Shown: one piece after another, positions 28,195-37,746 of the stretch
How the letters are laid out: each line of letters begins with the position of its first letter
Position numbering within the stretch: the stretch's first letter is position 1
Origin: Rhodopirellula sp.
Lineage (GTDB): Bacteria > Planctomycetota > Planctomycetia > Pirellulales > Pirellulaceae
Length of the DNA stretch: 41,836 nt
Assembly: GCA_002689655.1 (NCBI GenBank)
Contig: NZHC01000024.1
Span: forward strand, 1 to 41,836
Direction of reading: 5' to 3'
The notes under the pieces: model-generated
What the model saw: the letters and a program-made list of their open reading frames with translations, nothing else
Told to the model about the DNA's origin: nothing
Database searches by the model: none
Made by a program: the position numbers and the translations under genes

Positions 28195-28365
28195 ATGGAT
28201 AAAAAAGCAAAAAAACGGCTCAATGTCATCAACAAGAAACTGCAAACCCTGCGACCACGGCTATCGGGGTCACGTGAGCAAGCTGACGATGCTGAAGAAC
28301 TGAAAGCATTGGAAGACGAAATCACCAGCCTTGAAGAAGAAGCAGCCAAACTGAAGGCCTCCTGA
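28195..28365 (+). CDS. Small charged coiled-coil protein, unknown function
   Basis: A 56-residue protein starting at ATG 28195 with AGGAA ten bases before it, 32 bases after the transporter stop. It is rich in Lys and Glu: MDKKAKKRLNVINKKL at the start, then EELKALEDEITSLEEEA with Leu at heptad spacing, predicting a coiled coil. There is no signal peptide or membrane helix. Its position suggests it is the third gene of the MlaFE-like operon, but similar small proteins occur alone in related bacteria as far as I recall. The frame extends upstream into the transporter gene, which is a shadow. Confidence 0.6.
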   Translation: MDKKAKKRLNVINKKLQTLRPRLSGSREQADDAEELKALEDEITSLEEEAAKLKAS

Positions 28366-28423
28366 AGGCTGTAGCATTTCCAGCAAATGTGCAGAGACTC
28401 AGATGCACAAATACTCGGGTTCG

Positions 28424-28519
28424 GCTGTACAAAATATTCGCTGTACAGAATATTCGCTGTACAGAACACTTACTGCGCAGAAGCTTAACTCGGCAGAGTC
28501 TTAATTGCGCACAGCCTTC
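28424..28519. repeat. Degenerate 16-bp tandem repeat of alternating palindromes
   Basis: Six consecutive 16-base units start at 28424, 28440, 28456, 28472, 28488 and 28504. The first three are close to GCTGTACAGAATATTC; the later three drift (for example ACTGCGCAGAAGCTTA). The sharp units alternate two 8-base palindromes, CTGTACAG and GAATATTC, so neighbouring units can pair as hairpins. The array sits between two convergent genes. Confidence 0.85.
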
Positions 28520-28547
28520 TAGGAGTGAGTGGCTAATTCTGTCGTGG

Positions 28548-29528
28548 TCACTGGAATGAAGACGAGTCTCCCACATCACCAGCCCAAACAGGATTGCTAG
28601 CTTGAAAATGCAACGCGTCTCCCGTACGCGGATGAGTGAACGAGAGACGTTGCGCGTGCAGACACATCGGTAGATCTTCCGGTGTCAGCGTCTGATTGGC
28701 AGCGCTTTGGCCACCAGCAAGATAAGTCGGATCACCCAGCACCGGCATCCCCACCGCCCACAAGTGCACGCGAATCTGGTTTGTTCGTCCTGTTTCAGGA
28801 AATGCATGCAAGAGAGTGTTGCCATCATCACACCTGTCAAGAACTCGAAAACGAGTTCGGGCTTCCCGACCGTCTTGACTCAACTCACGCGTTCCACCCG
28901 CAAACGTTTCCTTTGCGATGGGCTCATGACAAATAAACTCGTCCGTCACCGGATGTCCCGTGCAACGAACGAGGTACTGTTTCTGAACCTTGTTCAACTC
29001 AAATTGTTGCCGCAAATCAGTTGCCACCTCACGAGTTCGTGCCAGCACCATCAATCCTGTCGTGTTGGCATCCAGTCGGTGAACCAATCTCAAATCGTCC
29101 TGCGGGTAGACCGTCGACAAAAGTGACGTCAATGTATTGAGATTGAATCGTCCACAAGGGTGGACCGGCAAGGGAGCTGGTTTCTGCACTAGGATGAACC
29201 CCGAATCTTCAGTGACGACTTCAATCGCAGCATCCACATCGGGTTCGGTGGTATTGGGAAACAGATGACTAAATTGCTGCCCGCCCCGCACTCGCACATT
29301 GGGGTCAGCAGGGACATCCCTGAACAGGATATGCCCCTCAGAGAACCAGACGTTCCACTCAGCTTCGCTGACTTGGGGATAAACCATGTTGAGGCATTCA
29401 GACAAGGATTTCCCATCACATCGAGCTGGCACATTAATCGGCCGAACATTGTCGTAGGGGATACTGCCGGGCAGTTCGACCTGCAGTTGGCGTAGATCGT
29501 CGTTTCGCTGCCGCAGCGTCGCGTTCAT
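28548..29528 (-). CDS. RluA family pseudouridine synthase
   Basis: A 326-residue RNA-modifying enzyme that isomerises uridine in rRNA or tRNA. The catalytic Asp lies in LVHRLDANTTGLMVLAR, and other family motifs are LVQKPAPLPVHPCG, KQYLVRCTG and TGRTNQIRVHLW. An N-terminal region (ARCDGKSLSECLNMVYPQVSEAEW to VRVRGGQQF) looks like an S4 RNA-binding domain. In the usual motif HRLDxxTSG the Ser is Thr here (NTTG). ATG 29528 (MNATLRQRND) is preferred; the frame extends upstream to 29627 without family similarity. Which position it modifies (RluC, RluD or other) is unclear. It converges on the small coiled-coil gene. Confidence 0.92.
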   Translation of the reverse strand: MNATLRQRNDDLRQLQVELPGSIPYDNVRPINVPARCDGKSLSECLNMVYPQVSEAEWNVWFSEGHILFRDVPADPNVRVRGGQQFSHLFPNTTEPDVDAAIEVVTEDSGFILVQKPAPLPVHPCGRFNLNTLTSLLSTVYPQDDLRLVHRLDANTTGLMVLARTREVATDLRQQFELNKVQKQYLVRCTGHPVTDEFICHEPIAKETFAGGTRELSQDGREARTRFRVLDRCDDGNTLLHAFPETGRTNQIRVHLWAVGMPVLGDPTYLAGGQSAANQTLTPEDLPMCLHAQRLSFTHPRTGDALHFQASNPVWAGDVGDSSSFQ

Positions 29529-29844
29529 CACTCTCACTGAAATCAAATCTGCTGACGAAAACTTTTCAGCTTTCAGAACCGCCCTCATCAAAAAGATAGC
29601 GAAACCCGTTCTAAAGCAACATGACATTTCAGGCGAACTAATGCTGAAAGCTGAGATTACCCGCTATTCCACGTGCAAGACTTACGACAACCTCCTGTCA
29701 ATCCACGGCATCTTCACGACGCGTCTGAAAACCATCTTTTTCCACGGCAATTCCCCCATGCTGGGCGTATGAAATCCTTGCCAAAACATGAACCAGATGG
29801 TGCCACGCTGCCCAGCAGCGTGGATTGTTGGCTAAAATAGTCGC
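29529..29844. other. Divergent intergenic region between rluA-like and cytochrome genes
   Basis: A 316-base stretch with no gene I can support. It holds a perfect hairpin at 29803-29823 and a TAAAAT (29834-29839) six bases before the cytochrome gene ATG. I could not find a matching -35. Confidence 0.5.
29803..29823. promoter_or_regulatory. Perfect 9-bp hairpin just upstream of the cytochrome gene
   Basis: CCACGCTGC and GCAGCGTGG flank a 3-base loop CCA, 21 bases before the ATG at 29845. It could be an operator, a leader hairpin or the end of another transcript; no T-run follows, so a terminator is unlikely. Confidence 0.4.
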
Positions 29845-32800
29845 ATGCACTGCTTTGAACCCCACCCCACCGCTCCATGCGTTCCTGCACTGGGCATCCT
29901 GCTGGTCTTCCTGCTGAGGGTTGTCACGCCAGTCCACGCAATTGAGCCAGTCAACGAACCTGTCGCGAAGGTTGACTTCGCTCAGGACGTTCGATCGATC
30001 ATTTCCGAGAACTGCGTTTTTTGCCATGGCCCGGACGAATCAACTCGCCAGGCAGATTTACGATTGGACACGCAGGAGGGGCTTGAATCCGTCATTGAAA
30101 AAGGCTCCAGCACTGATAGCGAACTGATACGCCGACTGACTTCCGCAGATCCGGATGAGGTCATGCCTCCGCCCGACTCCAATCGATCGTTGGAGACAGA
30201 GGAAATCGAACTCGTGGGGCGTTGGATCAACGAGGGGGCGGAATGGCAAACCCATTGGTCTTTCCGTCCTTTGAGCCTGCCTGAAGTTCCCACGGTCGAT
30301 TCACTGCAGAAAGACGTGTCGGTTTTTCCACTCCGAAATCCGATCGACCACTTCGTACGACAAAATCTGCTTGACCACAACCTGACAGCGGCACCCGAAG
30401 CTACACGTGCAACTCTCATACGCCGCCTCTCTCTGGACCTGACCGGTCTGCCTCCGACACCGCAAGAGGTCAACCAATTTTTGGATGATACATCGGCCAA
30501 TGCCTATGAAAAACTTGTTGACAGATTGTTGGACTCAGATGCCTACGGACAGCGGATGGCATGGAACTGGCTGGATGCCAGCAGGTATGCCGACACCAAC
30601 GGCTATCAGGGAGACCGTGAACGGACCATGTGGCCATGGCGTGACTGGGTCGTGGATGCCTTCAACAAGAACCTGCCCTACGACCAATTTACGATCTGGC
30701 AAATCGCTGGGGACCTCCTGCCCAACGCGACCCTGGAACAGAAACTGGCGACGGGTTTTTCCCGCAATCATATGATCAATGGCGAGGGCGGCCGTATCGC
30801 GGAAGAGAATCGTGTCGAGTATGTAATGGACATGTCCGAAACCGTCGGCACCGTCTGGCTCGGTTTGACATTGAACTGCTGTCGTTGCCATGATCACAAG
30901 TATGACCCGATCAGCAATCGCGAATATTACAAGTTCTTTGGGTTCTTCAATCAAACACCAGTCAACGGCGGCGGTGGAGATCCCCAAACCGCTCCGAACC
31001 TTGCGGTTCCAACCGCCCAGCAATCGCAAAAACTCGACGCATTTGCGGATCAAATCAGACAAACAGAGGGTGAAATCACGGCGCTGTCAGCTCAAATTGC
31101 ATCGAAGCGAGGTGCATGGGAAGCACATGAGCTTGCCAAACTGAAGACGGAACCGAGTTGGCACACCGCCAAACCGACCCAAGCCAAGGCAACCGGTTCT
31201 ACCCTTTCCATGCTGCCCGACCAGTCCATCCTCACTAGCGGTCCTGCTCCCGACAAAGACACCTACACGATCGTGGCAGATTCACCGATCAAGGCGATCA
31301 CGGCGTTACGTATTGATGCACTGCGACACGAGTCATTTCCTCGCAACAGTCTGTCTTATTCTGACAGTGGAAACTTTGTCCTGACCGAAATCGAAATTCA
31401 GATTTTCAATCGGAACCCGGATTCGGATCCCAGCACACCGCAAAAGATCGCAACCGCAGAAGCAACCTATGAGCAGGGTTCCCATGGTGTGGCCAATTCA
31501 TTTGACGGCAACAGCACGACCGGCTGGGCAGTTTACGAAGGTCGTCATGTCGACCGCGATCACGCCGCCATTTTCCGTTTTCAGAAGCCGCTGGTGATTG
31601 AAAAGGATCAGCAATTACAAGTCACACTTCGGCATGATTCTGTGCACAAAAAGCACAATCTGGGCCGCTTTCTGCTTTCGGTAACCGGCGTCCCCGATCC
31701 ACAACTTGACGATAGCAGTAAAGCTCTTGTGTTGGCGCTGGAAACTGCAGTTGAAACACGCTCCGCTGAGCAAAAGCAACTCGTGATCGGTCGGCATCAG
31801 GCATCCACACCGGCCTACAAAAACCTCACGGATAAAAAAGCCGCCCTGATCAAGGAACGTGACGCCTTGAATCGCAGCCTTCCCAAGGTGATGGTGATGG
31901 CTGACATGCCAAAACCTCGCAAGACTTTCATGCTCAACCGAGGTCTCTACAATAAACCCACCGACGAGGTTGAGTCTGGTTTACCTGATTTTCTCCCCAG
32001 GCCGGCCCATCAGGACTCAAACCAGCCGGCCAATCGGCTGACTCTTGCCCGCTGGCTGGTTGATTCGAACAATCCACTGACGGCCCGCGTCACGGTGAAC
32101 CGGTTTTGGCAGCAGATATTTGGGATTGGTCTGGTAAAGACGACGGAGGATTTCGGCACACAGGGCGAGGTTCCCCTGCAAATGGATCTGCTCAACTGGC
32201 TGGCCCGGACATTTCAACAAAATGGCTGGAACGTCAAACAACTCATTCGAACCATCGTCACCAGCCACACCTATCGGCAATCATCCGTGATCCGTGATCA
32301 GGCCACGTATCAACGCGACCCGGACAATCGCCTGCTTGCCAGAGCCTCACGTCATCGCCTGCCGGCCTGGATGCTCCGTGATCAAGCTCTCGCGGCCAGC
32401 GGACTTCTGTCACCTGTTGACGGAGGACCATCGGTCAACACCTACCAACCCCAGGGCGTTTGGGAAGAAGCCTCGTTTGGAAAGAAAAAATACAGCCAGG
32501 ACAGCGGTGAAAAGCTGTATCGTCGCAGCTTGTACACCTATTGGCGTCGGATCATCGCGCCAACGATGTTTTTTGATAACGCCTCACGTCAGACCTGCAC
32601 GGTCAAAACCAGTCGAACCAATACACCGCTGCATGCGTTGCAGACCCTCAACAACACGGCCTATGTTGAAGCCGCCCGCGTTCTGGCACAGAAGACCCTG
32701 CTAGAACATCCCGCTGACAACGCTGCCCGGCAAACCAAGCTGGAAGAGATCGATTCAGCTCGCATCGACACCGTCATGAAACACATTCTGGCGCGTCCCG

Positions 32801-33003
32801 CTTCCCCTCCGGAACAGACGATCCTGCTTCGCGGCCTAAATCGCACCCGCGTTCAATTCGCTGAGGGCACGAAGGATGCGTTGGCATTACTTGCGGTCGG
32901 TGCATCGCAGCACAATGAGAGTATCAGCCCGAACGAACTGGCAGCTTGGACGAACCTTTGCCTTGCCATTCTGAATCTGGATGAAGCCCTGAACAGGGAA
33001 TGA
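29845..33003 (+). CDS. Planctomycete cytochrome c (PSD1)/DUF1549/DUF1553 protein
   Basis: A 1052-residue exported protein of a family strongly enriched in planctomycetes. A signal peptide ([12 protein letters not shown], cut near PVHA-IEP) is followed by a c-type heme motif C57-VF-C60-H61 ([11 protein letters not shown]), the planctomycete cytochrome domain. DUF1549 follows at about 165-385 ([39 protein letters not shown]) with a second CxxCH-like site, [14 protein letters not shown] middle region (about 400-690) resembles a carbohydrate-binding or discoidin-like insert. DUF1553 lies at about 700-990 ([30 protein letters not shown]). The exact activity is unknown; a role in breakdown of sulfated or complex polysaccharides is often suggested. 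A DUF1501 gene follows by 21 bases. Confidence 0.95.
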   Translation: MHCFEPHPTAPCVPALGILLVFLLRVVTPVHAIEPVNEPVAKVDFAQDVRSIISENCVFCHGPDESTRQADLRLDTQEGLESVIEKGSSTDSELIRRLTSADPDEVMPPPDSNRSLETEEIELVGRWINEGAEWQTHWSFRPLSLPEVPTVDSLQKDVSVFPLRNPIDHFVRQNLLDHNLTAAPEATRATLIRRLSLDLTGLPPTPQEVNQFLDDTSANAYEKLVDRLLDSDAYGQRMAWNWLDASRYADTNGYQGDRERTMWPWRDWVVDAFNKNLPYDQFTIWQIAGDLLPNATLEQKLATGFSRNHMINGEGGRIAEENRVEYVMDMSETVGTVWLGLTLNCCRCHDHKYDPISNREYYKFFGFFNQTPVNGGGGDPQTAPNLAVPTAQQSQKLDAFADQIRQTEGEITALSAQIASKRGAWEAHELAKLKTEPSWHTAKPTQAKATGSTLSMLPDQSILTSGPAPDKDTYTIVADSPIKAITALRIDALRHESFPRNSLSYSDSGNFVLTEIEIQIFNRNPDSDPSTPQKIATAEATYEQGSHGVANSFDGNSTTGWAVYEGRHVDRDHAAIFRFQKPLVIEKDQQLQVTLRHDSVHKKHNLGRFLLSVTGVPDPQLDDSSKALVLALETAVETRSAEQKQLVIGRHQASTPAYKNLTDKKAALIKERDALNRSLPKVMVMADMPKPRKTFMLNRGLYNKPTDEVESGLPDFLPRPAHQDSNQPANRLTLARWLVDSNNPLTARVTVNRFWQQIFGIGLVKTTEDFGTQGEVPLQMDLLNWLARTFQQNGWNVKQLIRTIVTSHTYRQSSVIRDQATYQRDPDNRLLARASRHRLPAWMLRDQALAASGLLSPVDGGPSVNTYQPQGVWEEASFGKKKYSQDSGEKLYRRSLYTYWRRIIAPTMFFDNASRQTCTVKTSRTNTPLHALQTLNNTAYVEAARVLAQKTLLEHPADNAARQTKLEEIDSARIDTVMKHILARPASPPEQTILLRGLNRTRVQFAEGTKDALALLAVGASQHNESISPNELAAWTNLCLAILNLDEALNRE

Positions 33004-33024
33004 CCCACAAAAGCGACTCGGCTC

Positions 33025-34518
33025 ATGAATCCTCTGGAACAATACCAACAACACCTCAACCGCCGTCATTTCTTCGGCCGATCCGCGACGGGGATCGGAA
33101 CCGCTGCTCTTGCCTCGCTTTTGCAACGCGATGGTTTTGCGGAAAACAGAGATAACGAGGCAGGGCAACCAAAGGGATCACCACCAACACGCATCGGCGG
33201 CCTGCCCTCACTGCCACACTTTGCTCCCAAAGCAAAACGTGTGATCTATCTCTTTCAAAATGGTGCTCCCACTCACGTTGATCTGTTTGACTGGAAGCCC
33301 AACCTCAAGAAGCGGCATTCTGAACCGGTTCCCAATTCCTACATTGGTGATCGGCGATTCAGCACCATGACCGGGAATGCGGATGGAAAGCTGCTGCTGG
33401 CTCCCGTAGAACCGTTCGCACAACATGGACAATCTGGCGCCTGGGTAAGTGACTTCATGCCACACACCGCAAAGGTCAGTGACGAATTGTGCTTTGTGAA
33501 AAGCATGCACACCGAACAGGTCAATCACGCGCCGGCAATCAACTTCAACCTGAGCGGTGGCGAGATGCCGGGACGACCGACGCTGGGAGCGTGGTTGTCT
33601 TATGGGCTGGGTAGCGAAACCGATGAGCTACCTGCGTTTGTCGTGATGACCAGCATCACAAAAAACACAAGCTGCGGCCAAATTTTCTATGACTTTTACT
33701 GGGGCAACGGTTTCTTGCCTTCCCGTTTCCAGGGTGTCAAATTTCGAGGCAGCGGGGACCCGGTACTGTATGTGTCAAACCCTGATGGCATCAGCCGAGA
33801 GGTACGCCGTGGCTGGCTGGATGACATTGCCGCCATCAATGAATTGAAACTTCAGGAATTTGGCGATCCGGAAATTGCAACGCGGATTGCCCAATACGAG
33901 ATGGGCTTCAAGATGCAGTCCAGCATTCCGGAGCTAGCAGACTTTTCGGACGAGTCTCAGGAAACCCTTGACCTTTATGGTCCCGACGTAAAAGAAGCAG
34001 GCACCTTTGCCCACAACTGCCTCCTGGCCCGACGACTGGTCGAACGCGGCAGTCGGTATGTCCAGTTGATGCATGCAGGATGGGATCAACACAACAGCCT
34101 GACCACAGAACTCTACAATCAATGCCGCGACACCGATCAACCCAGTGCTGCATTGGTGATGGACCTGAAACGACGTGGATTACTGGAAGACACCCTTGTG
34201 ATTTGGGGTGGAGAATTTGGACGAACCCCGTTCCTGCAGGGGGACATCAACAATCGCCCCCGTTGGGGACGCGATCACCACCCCTATGCCTACACCATCT
34301 GGATGGCCGGTGGTGGAGCAAAATCGGGCATCAGCCATGGTTCCACGGATGATCTCGGGATCAATGTGGCTGATGATCCTGTGCATGTGCACGACTTCCA
34401 AGCCACCCTGATGCACCTGTTGGGAATCGATCACGAACGGCTGACTTACAAACACCAGGGTCGTCAATTCCGTTTGACGGATGTGCATGGCAAAGTTGTT
34501 CAAAACGTGCTCGCCTGA
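33025..34518 (+). CDS. DUF1501 domain-containing protein, Tat-exported
   Basis: A 497-residue protein with a twin-arginine-type start (HLNRRHFFGRSATGIGTAAL), so it is probably exported folded. DUF1501 is related to the sulfatase/alkaline phosphatase fold; recognisable parts are VIYLFQNGAPTHVDLFDWKP, VMTSITKNTSCGQIFYDFYW, QLMHAGWDQHN and GGEFGRTPFLQ with GRDHHPYAYTIWMAGGG. The enzyme activity of the family is not established. In planctomycetes it is almost always paired with a DUF1549/DUF1553 cytochrome protein, as here, and the two are taken to act together in the periplasm. Its ATG is 21 bases after the previous stop. Confidence 0.95.
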   Translation: MNPLEQYQQHLNRRHFFGRSATGIGTAALASLLQRDGFAENRDNEAGQPKGSPPTRIGGLPSLPHFAPKAKRVIYLFQNGAPTHVDLFDWKPNLKKRHSEPVPNSYIGDRRFSTMTGNADGKLLLAPVEPFAQHGQSGAWVSDFMPHTAKVSDELCFVKSMHTEQVNHAPAINFNLSGGEMPGRPTLGAWLSYGLGSETDELPAFVVMTSITKNTSCGQIFYDFYWGNGFLPSRFQGVKFRGSGDPVLYVSNPDGISREVRRGWLDDIAAINELKLQEFGDPEIATRIAQYEMGFKMQSSIPELADFSDESQETLDLYGPDVKEAGTFAHNCLLARRLVERGSRYVQLMHAGWDQHNSLTTELYNQCRDTDQPSAALVMDLKRRGLLEDTLVIWGGEFGRTPFLQGDINNRPRWGRDHHPYAYTIWMAGGGAKSGISHGSTDDLGINVADDPVHVHDFQATLMHLLGIDHERLTYKHQGRQFRLTDVHGKVVQNVLA

Positions 34519-34766
34519 GTCGGCGGTTTTGTGGCTATACTGTGCGGCCTACCGATCACAAGACTCGGGGCTGCAGAAATCCCGAGCCAACAGGACCGGT
34601 GTCCCCGCACGTTTACCCTGTGCCCCATTGATGCTCTGGATGTCCGCTCCTCTGGAGTCATTCCTCTGGCGGGCCTCGAAGAAAACAACCACCAACTCTG
34701 ATTTACAGTGCGACTGAACTCCACACACAACCTCTCTTCTCAACCCCATCCATTGCAGGTGAAACG

Positions 34767-35711
34767 ATGACCGACCATGCACAGATTCGCCGCCGCCGCT
34801 TCATGACACTTTCCGCAGCCGGCATTGCGTGCAGCAGTTTACTGGAACCCCATGGACATACAGCTCACGCCGACACCAAATCAGAGCAGCAGCCGTGGCT
34901 GCGAAAAACACTCAAGATTGGAATGGTTCGCTCCAAGGGATCACTGACCGACAAGTTCAATATTGCCAAGGAAGCCGGATTCGAAGGCGTGGAACTGAAT
35001 GTTCCTGGAATCAACATCGAAGCAGCTAAGAAAGCGGCCAAGGAAACGGGCATCATCATTGACGGAACCGTGGGTGGCTATCACTGGGGCCAACGACATA
35101 CCGACCCAGATCCCAAAGTTCGAGAAGTTGCACTCGAGAAACTCAAGCAGGGACTGGCTGAAACAGCAGCGGTTGGCGGCAATACGATGCTGTTAGTACC
35201 CGGTCATGGGAAAGACGGCAGTGATGCCGAAGTCATGGAACGAGCTCAGACGGCCATTCGATCTGCTTTACCCGTCGCCAAAGAACAAGGCGTCTCGATT
35301 CTGATCGAAAATGTTTGGAACGACTTCTGTTACGACCACGAAGGTGGAAACGACCAATCCGCCGAGCGGTTAGCTGCCTTCATCGATTCGTTTGATTCGC
35401 CCCTGGTCGGCGTTCAGTATGACATCGGCAACCACTGGAAATACGGCGATCCCGCAGAGTGGATTCGCACGCTGAACAAGCGGATCAAGAAGCTCGACAC
35501 CAAGGGTTTCTCGCGGGAGCAAGGCAAGTTCACAAAAATCACCGAAGGCGACATCAACTGGCCATCAGTTGAGAAGGCTCTTCGTGATGTCGAATTCACC
35601 GGTTGGCTTGCTGCCGAAGTCGGTGGCGGTGATCTGGCACGGCTCAAAGAAGTCAGTGACCACATGGACGAATCCCTGAACTGCAACAAGAGCATTGCCG
35701 GTGCCGGCTGA
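34767..35711 (+). CDS. Tat-exported sugar phosphate isomerase/epimerase-like TIM barrel
   Basis: A 314-residue protein with a twin-arginine-type leader (IRRRRFMTLSAAGIACSSLL) and then a xylose-isomerase-like TIM barrel: KIGMVRSKGSLTDKFNIAKE, GFEGVELNVPG, ILIENVWNDFCYD, GVQYDIGNHWKYGDP and GWLAAEVGGGDL, the last two carrying the metal-binding Asp, His and Glu. Families of this type isomerise or epimerise sugars, usually with a divalent metal. An AGGTGA just before ATG 34767 supports the start. It lies 248 bases after the DUF1501 gene and its end overlaps the rsmH start, so the two are probably co-transcribed. The true substrate is unknown. Confidence 0.88.
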   Translation: MTDHAQIRRRRFMTLSAAGIACSSLLEPHGHTAHADTKSEQQPWLRKTLKIGMVRSKGSLTDKFNIAKEAGFEGVELNVPGINIEAAKKAAKETGIIIDGTVGGYHWGQRHTDPDPKVREVALEKLKQGLAETAAVGGNTMLLVPGHGKDGSDAEVMERAQTAIRSALPVAKEQGVSILIENVWNDFCYDHEGGNDQSAERLAAFIDSFDSPLVGVQYDIGNHWKYGDPAEWIRTLNKRIKKLDTKGFSREQGKFTKITEGDINWPSVEKALRDVEFTGWLAAEVGGGDLARLKEVSDHMDESLNCNKSIAGAG

Positions 35712-36633
35712 AAATCACTCTCACGATCGTGAGCCAATCGCGACATGTCACGTTCCTGTGATGCCAAACGAAATCGTTCATTGGCTGGGTGAAATATCAC
35801 CCAGCGTGATCGTGGATGGCACCTATGGAGGTGGCGGCCACTCTGCGTTGCTTCTGAAAACGCTGCCGACAGGACAGGGACACCTTGTCGGCCTCGACCG
35901 TGATCCCGCGGTCAGCGAGCGCGTGGAGTCAGAACAACACGACCCAAGACTCCATGTTTTTCTTGGCAGTTACGAAAAAGCACCGCAAGCGTTGGCAGCC
36001 CTTGACCTAACAGTCGCTGACGGTGCCGTCTTGGACCTTGGCCTGTCGAGTGATCAATTAGCTGATCCCCATCGCGGTTTCAGCTTCACGCGTGCATCCG
36101 CCAACCTGGATCTTCGATTTGATCCTGAATCAGGGCAATCGGCAGCGCAATGGCTGGCTTGGAACAAGGAAGCCGAAATCGCTAATGCGATTTACCGATA
36201 CGGCGAAGAGCGATACAGCCGCCGGATCGCGCGTGAAATCGTTGCCAGACGCCGACGTGAAGCCAGCGTGAAAACGGTGGAGGATTTGGTGGAGGTCTGC
36301 AAACGATGCGTACCACGCAGCAAGAACCATGACATCCATCCGGCAACTCGAACCTTTCAGGCTCTACGAATTGTCGTCAACGATGAACTGGGGGCTCTTG
36401 AACGTACTCTACAGTCAGCGCCCGACTGGATCTCTGGACGGGGTCGCTTAGCCATCATCAGCTTTCATTCACTGGAAGATCGCATCGTTAAAAACACCTT
36501 TCGGGACGATCCAAGATGGAACGTTTTAACAAAGAAACCTCTACGTCCCAGTGAACAAGAAGTGGAACAGAACCCGCGCAGCCGAAGTGCGAAACTACGA
36601 GTCGCCGAGCGCGCGGTGACGTCAGCAACTTGA
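35701..36633 (+). CDS. rsmH: 16S rRNA (cytosine(1402)-N(4))-methyltransferase RsmH
   Basis: A 310-residue methyltransferase that modifies C1402 in the decoding centre of 16S rRNA. Conserved blocks are HVPVMPNEIV, the SAM motif DGTYGGGGHSALLL, VLDLGLSSDQL, RGFSFTRASANLDLRFD, RTFQALRIVVNDELGAL and SFHSLEDRIVK. The HVPVM block must be within the protein, so the ATG at 35761 is too late. I chose GTG 35701; TTG 35695 is possible. Either way the start lies inside the stop region of the isomerase gene (TGA 35709-35711), a translational overlap. In most bacteria rsmH (mraW) sits with mraZ and ftsL in the cell-division cluster; here it does not, in keeping with planctomycetes that lack typical division genes. 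Confidence 0.93.
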   Translation: MPAENHSHDREPIATCHVPVMPNEIVHWLGEISPSVIVDGTYGGGGHSALLLKTLPTGQGHLVGLDRDPAVSERVESEQHDPRLHVFLGSYEKAPQALAALDLTVADGAVLDLGLSSDQLADPHRGFSFTRASANLDLRFDPESGQSAAQWLAWNKEAEIANAIYRYGEERYSRRIAREIVARRRREASVKTVEDLVEVCKRCVPRSKNHDIHPATRTFQALRIVVNDELGALERTLQSAPDWISGRGRLAIISFHSLEDRIVKNTFRDDPRWNVLTKKPLRPSEQEVEQNPRSRSAKLRVAERAVTSAT

Positions 36634-36723
36634 ACGCAAAATCCATCGCAGCCCGACGAGCCGGAAGCCTTAAGCAAGATCTTCCGCGAAGAGACAGCCG
36701 AGTCTATTCACCGCCCGGCGGCA

Positions 36724-37623
36724 TCATTCGCGGTAAACGGGATAGTATCCGTCATAGTAGGGAGCCACAGGGTAGGGCGTGCCCGGGCCGGAAGGATAAG
36801 GGTTGAACGGACTCGGTTGCGGAGTCAGACGGTATCGACCGCGATTCCCTTGATTGTTTGGTAATGCCTGTCGCTGATCATACCGCTGCCCCGGGTAATT
36901 CGTGCCAGTTGCGTTTGGCATGTCAGTAGAACCAGGAGCAGGATTTACCGCTTGCTCACCTTCCGCACGACCACTACCCAACGCACGCCGATCACGCACC
37001 GAACCTTGTCCTCGTGCACGCAACAATTCGCCCTCGGGGATGATGCCATCCACAGGCATGCCAAGACCGTCGCTATCGGGAATGGCTGACATGGTTGCTG
37101 AGGGTGGAAGCAAGCCATCGCCGGGAATTCCACTGCCCCCCAATGCTGGAACGCCACCTGCAGGAACGGAACCAGTCCGAGTTGATGTCGCCGGGTACCG
37201 CCCATTAGGGCTCACGCCCGCCCCTCGGTAGGGATCGTAAGGCGTAGGCCCATACGGCCCGTAATAGCCTAGCCCCAAATTCAAACCGGCATATGGCGGA
37301 CCCCAATTTGGGTACGGCGTGCTATACGGTCGATAAGGAAATCGCCATTCGCCGTAAGGACGCACCGGATCGCCCCACTGCTCAACGCGGTGATAGTTGT
37401 CTGCCGATTGGCCGTAGTTCAAAGAACTACGCGTGTGGGTATAACCACTGGTGCGAAAATTAGATGGCTGCGGCACAGACGGCGCCTGGATCTTGGCATA
37501 CTGTGCAACGCGCTCACCAGTACCCGGGTCGTGGCTGTAGCGAGCTGGTAGCGTCAGCCAATCGGCCGCTTGAGAAAGCGGCGAAATGAAAATGACGGTG
37601 AGAACAAGGATTGCGATTCGCAT
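36724..37623 (-). CDS. Exported Pro/Gly/Tyr-rich protein of unknown function
   Basis: A 299-residue protein with a clear signal peptide (MRIAILVLTVIFISPLSQA then ADW). The mature part is strongly biased to Pro, Gly, Tyr, Arg and Ser, with short motifs such as PYGEWRFPYRPYSTPYPNWG, YYGPYGPTPYDPYRG and a tail ending APYYDGYYPVYRE. It is probably disordered or a structural envelope/adhesion protein. No named family is recognised. The start at 37623 is chosen for the signal peptide; an upstream extension to 37707 is not signal-like. It lies 123 bases downstream of the aldo/keto reductase on the same strand, which may or may not be co-transcribed. Confidence 0.7.
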   Translation of the reverse strand: MRIAILVLTVIFISPLSQAADWLTLPARYSHDPGTGERVAQYAKIQAPSVPQPSNFRTSGYTHTRSSLNYGQSADNYHRVEQWGDPVRPYGEWRFPYRPYSTPYPNWGPPYAGLNLGLGYYGPYGPTPYDPYRGAGVSPNGRYPATSTRTGSVPAGGVPALGGSGIPGDGLLPPSATMSAIPDSDGLGMPVDGIIPEGELLRARGQGSVRDRRALGSGRAEGEQAVNPAPGSTDMPNATGTNYPGQRYDQRQALPNNQGNRGRYRLTPQPSPFNPYPSGPGTPYPVAPYYDGYYPVYRE

Positions 37624-37746
37624 GGGCGCCAAACTACTTCCAAAAAGTGGACGTGCTTGAAATCTCCCCGTGGATTCCAGATTATTTTGAAGTACAGATG
37701 AGTGCAATCACCAAATGTGCTGAAATCGGGAAAAACCGCCATGCCC

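Noticed and set aside
34564-34586. Terminator after the DUF1501 gene
   Set aside because: CTCGGG/CCCGAG forms only a 6-7 bp stem with no T-run, too weak to list.
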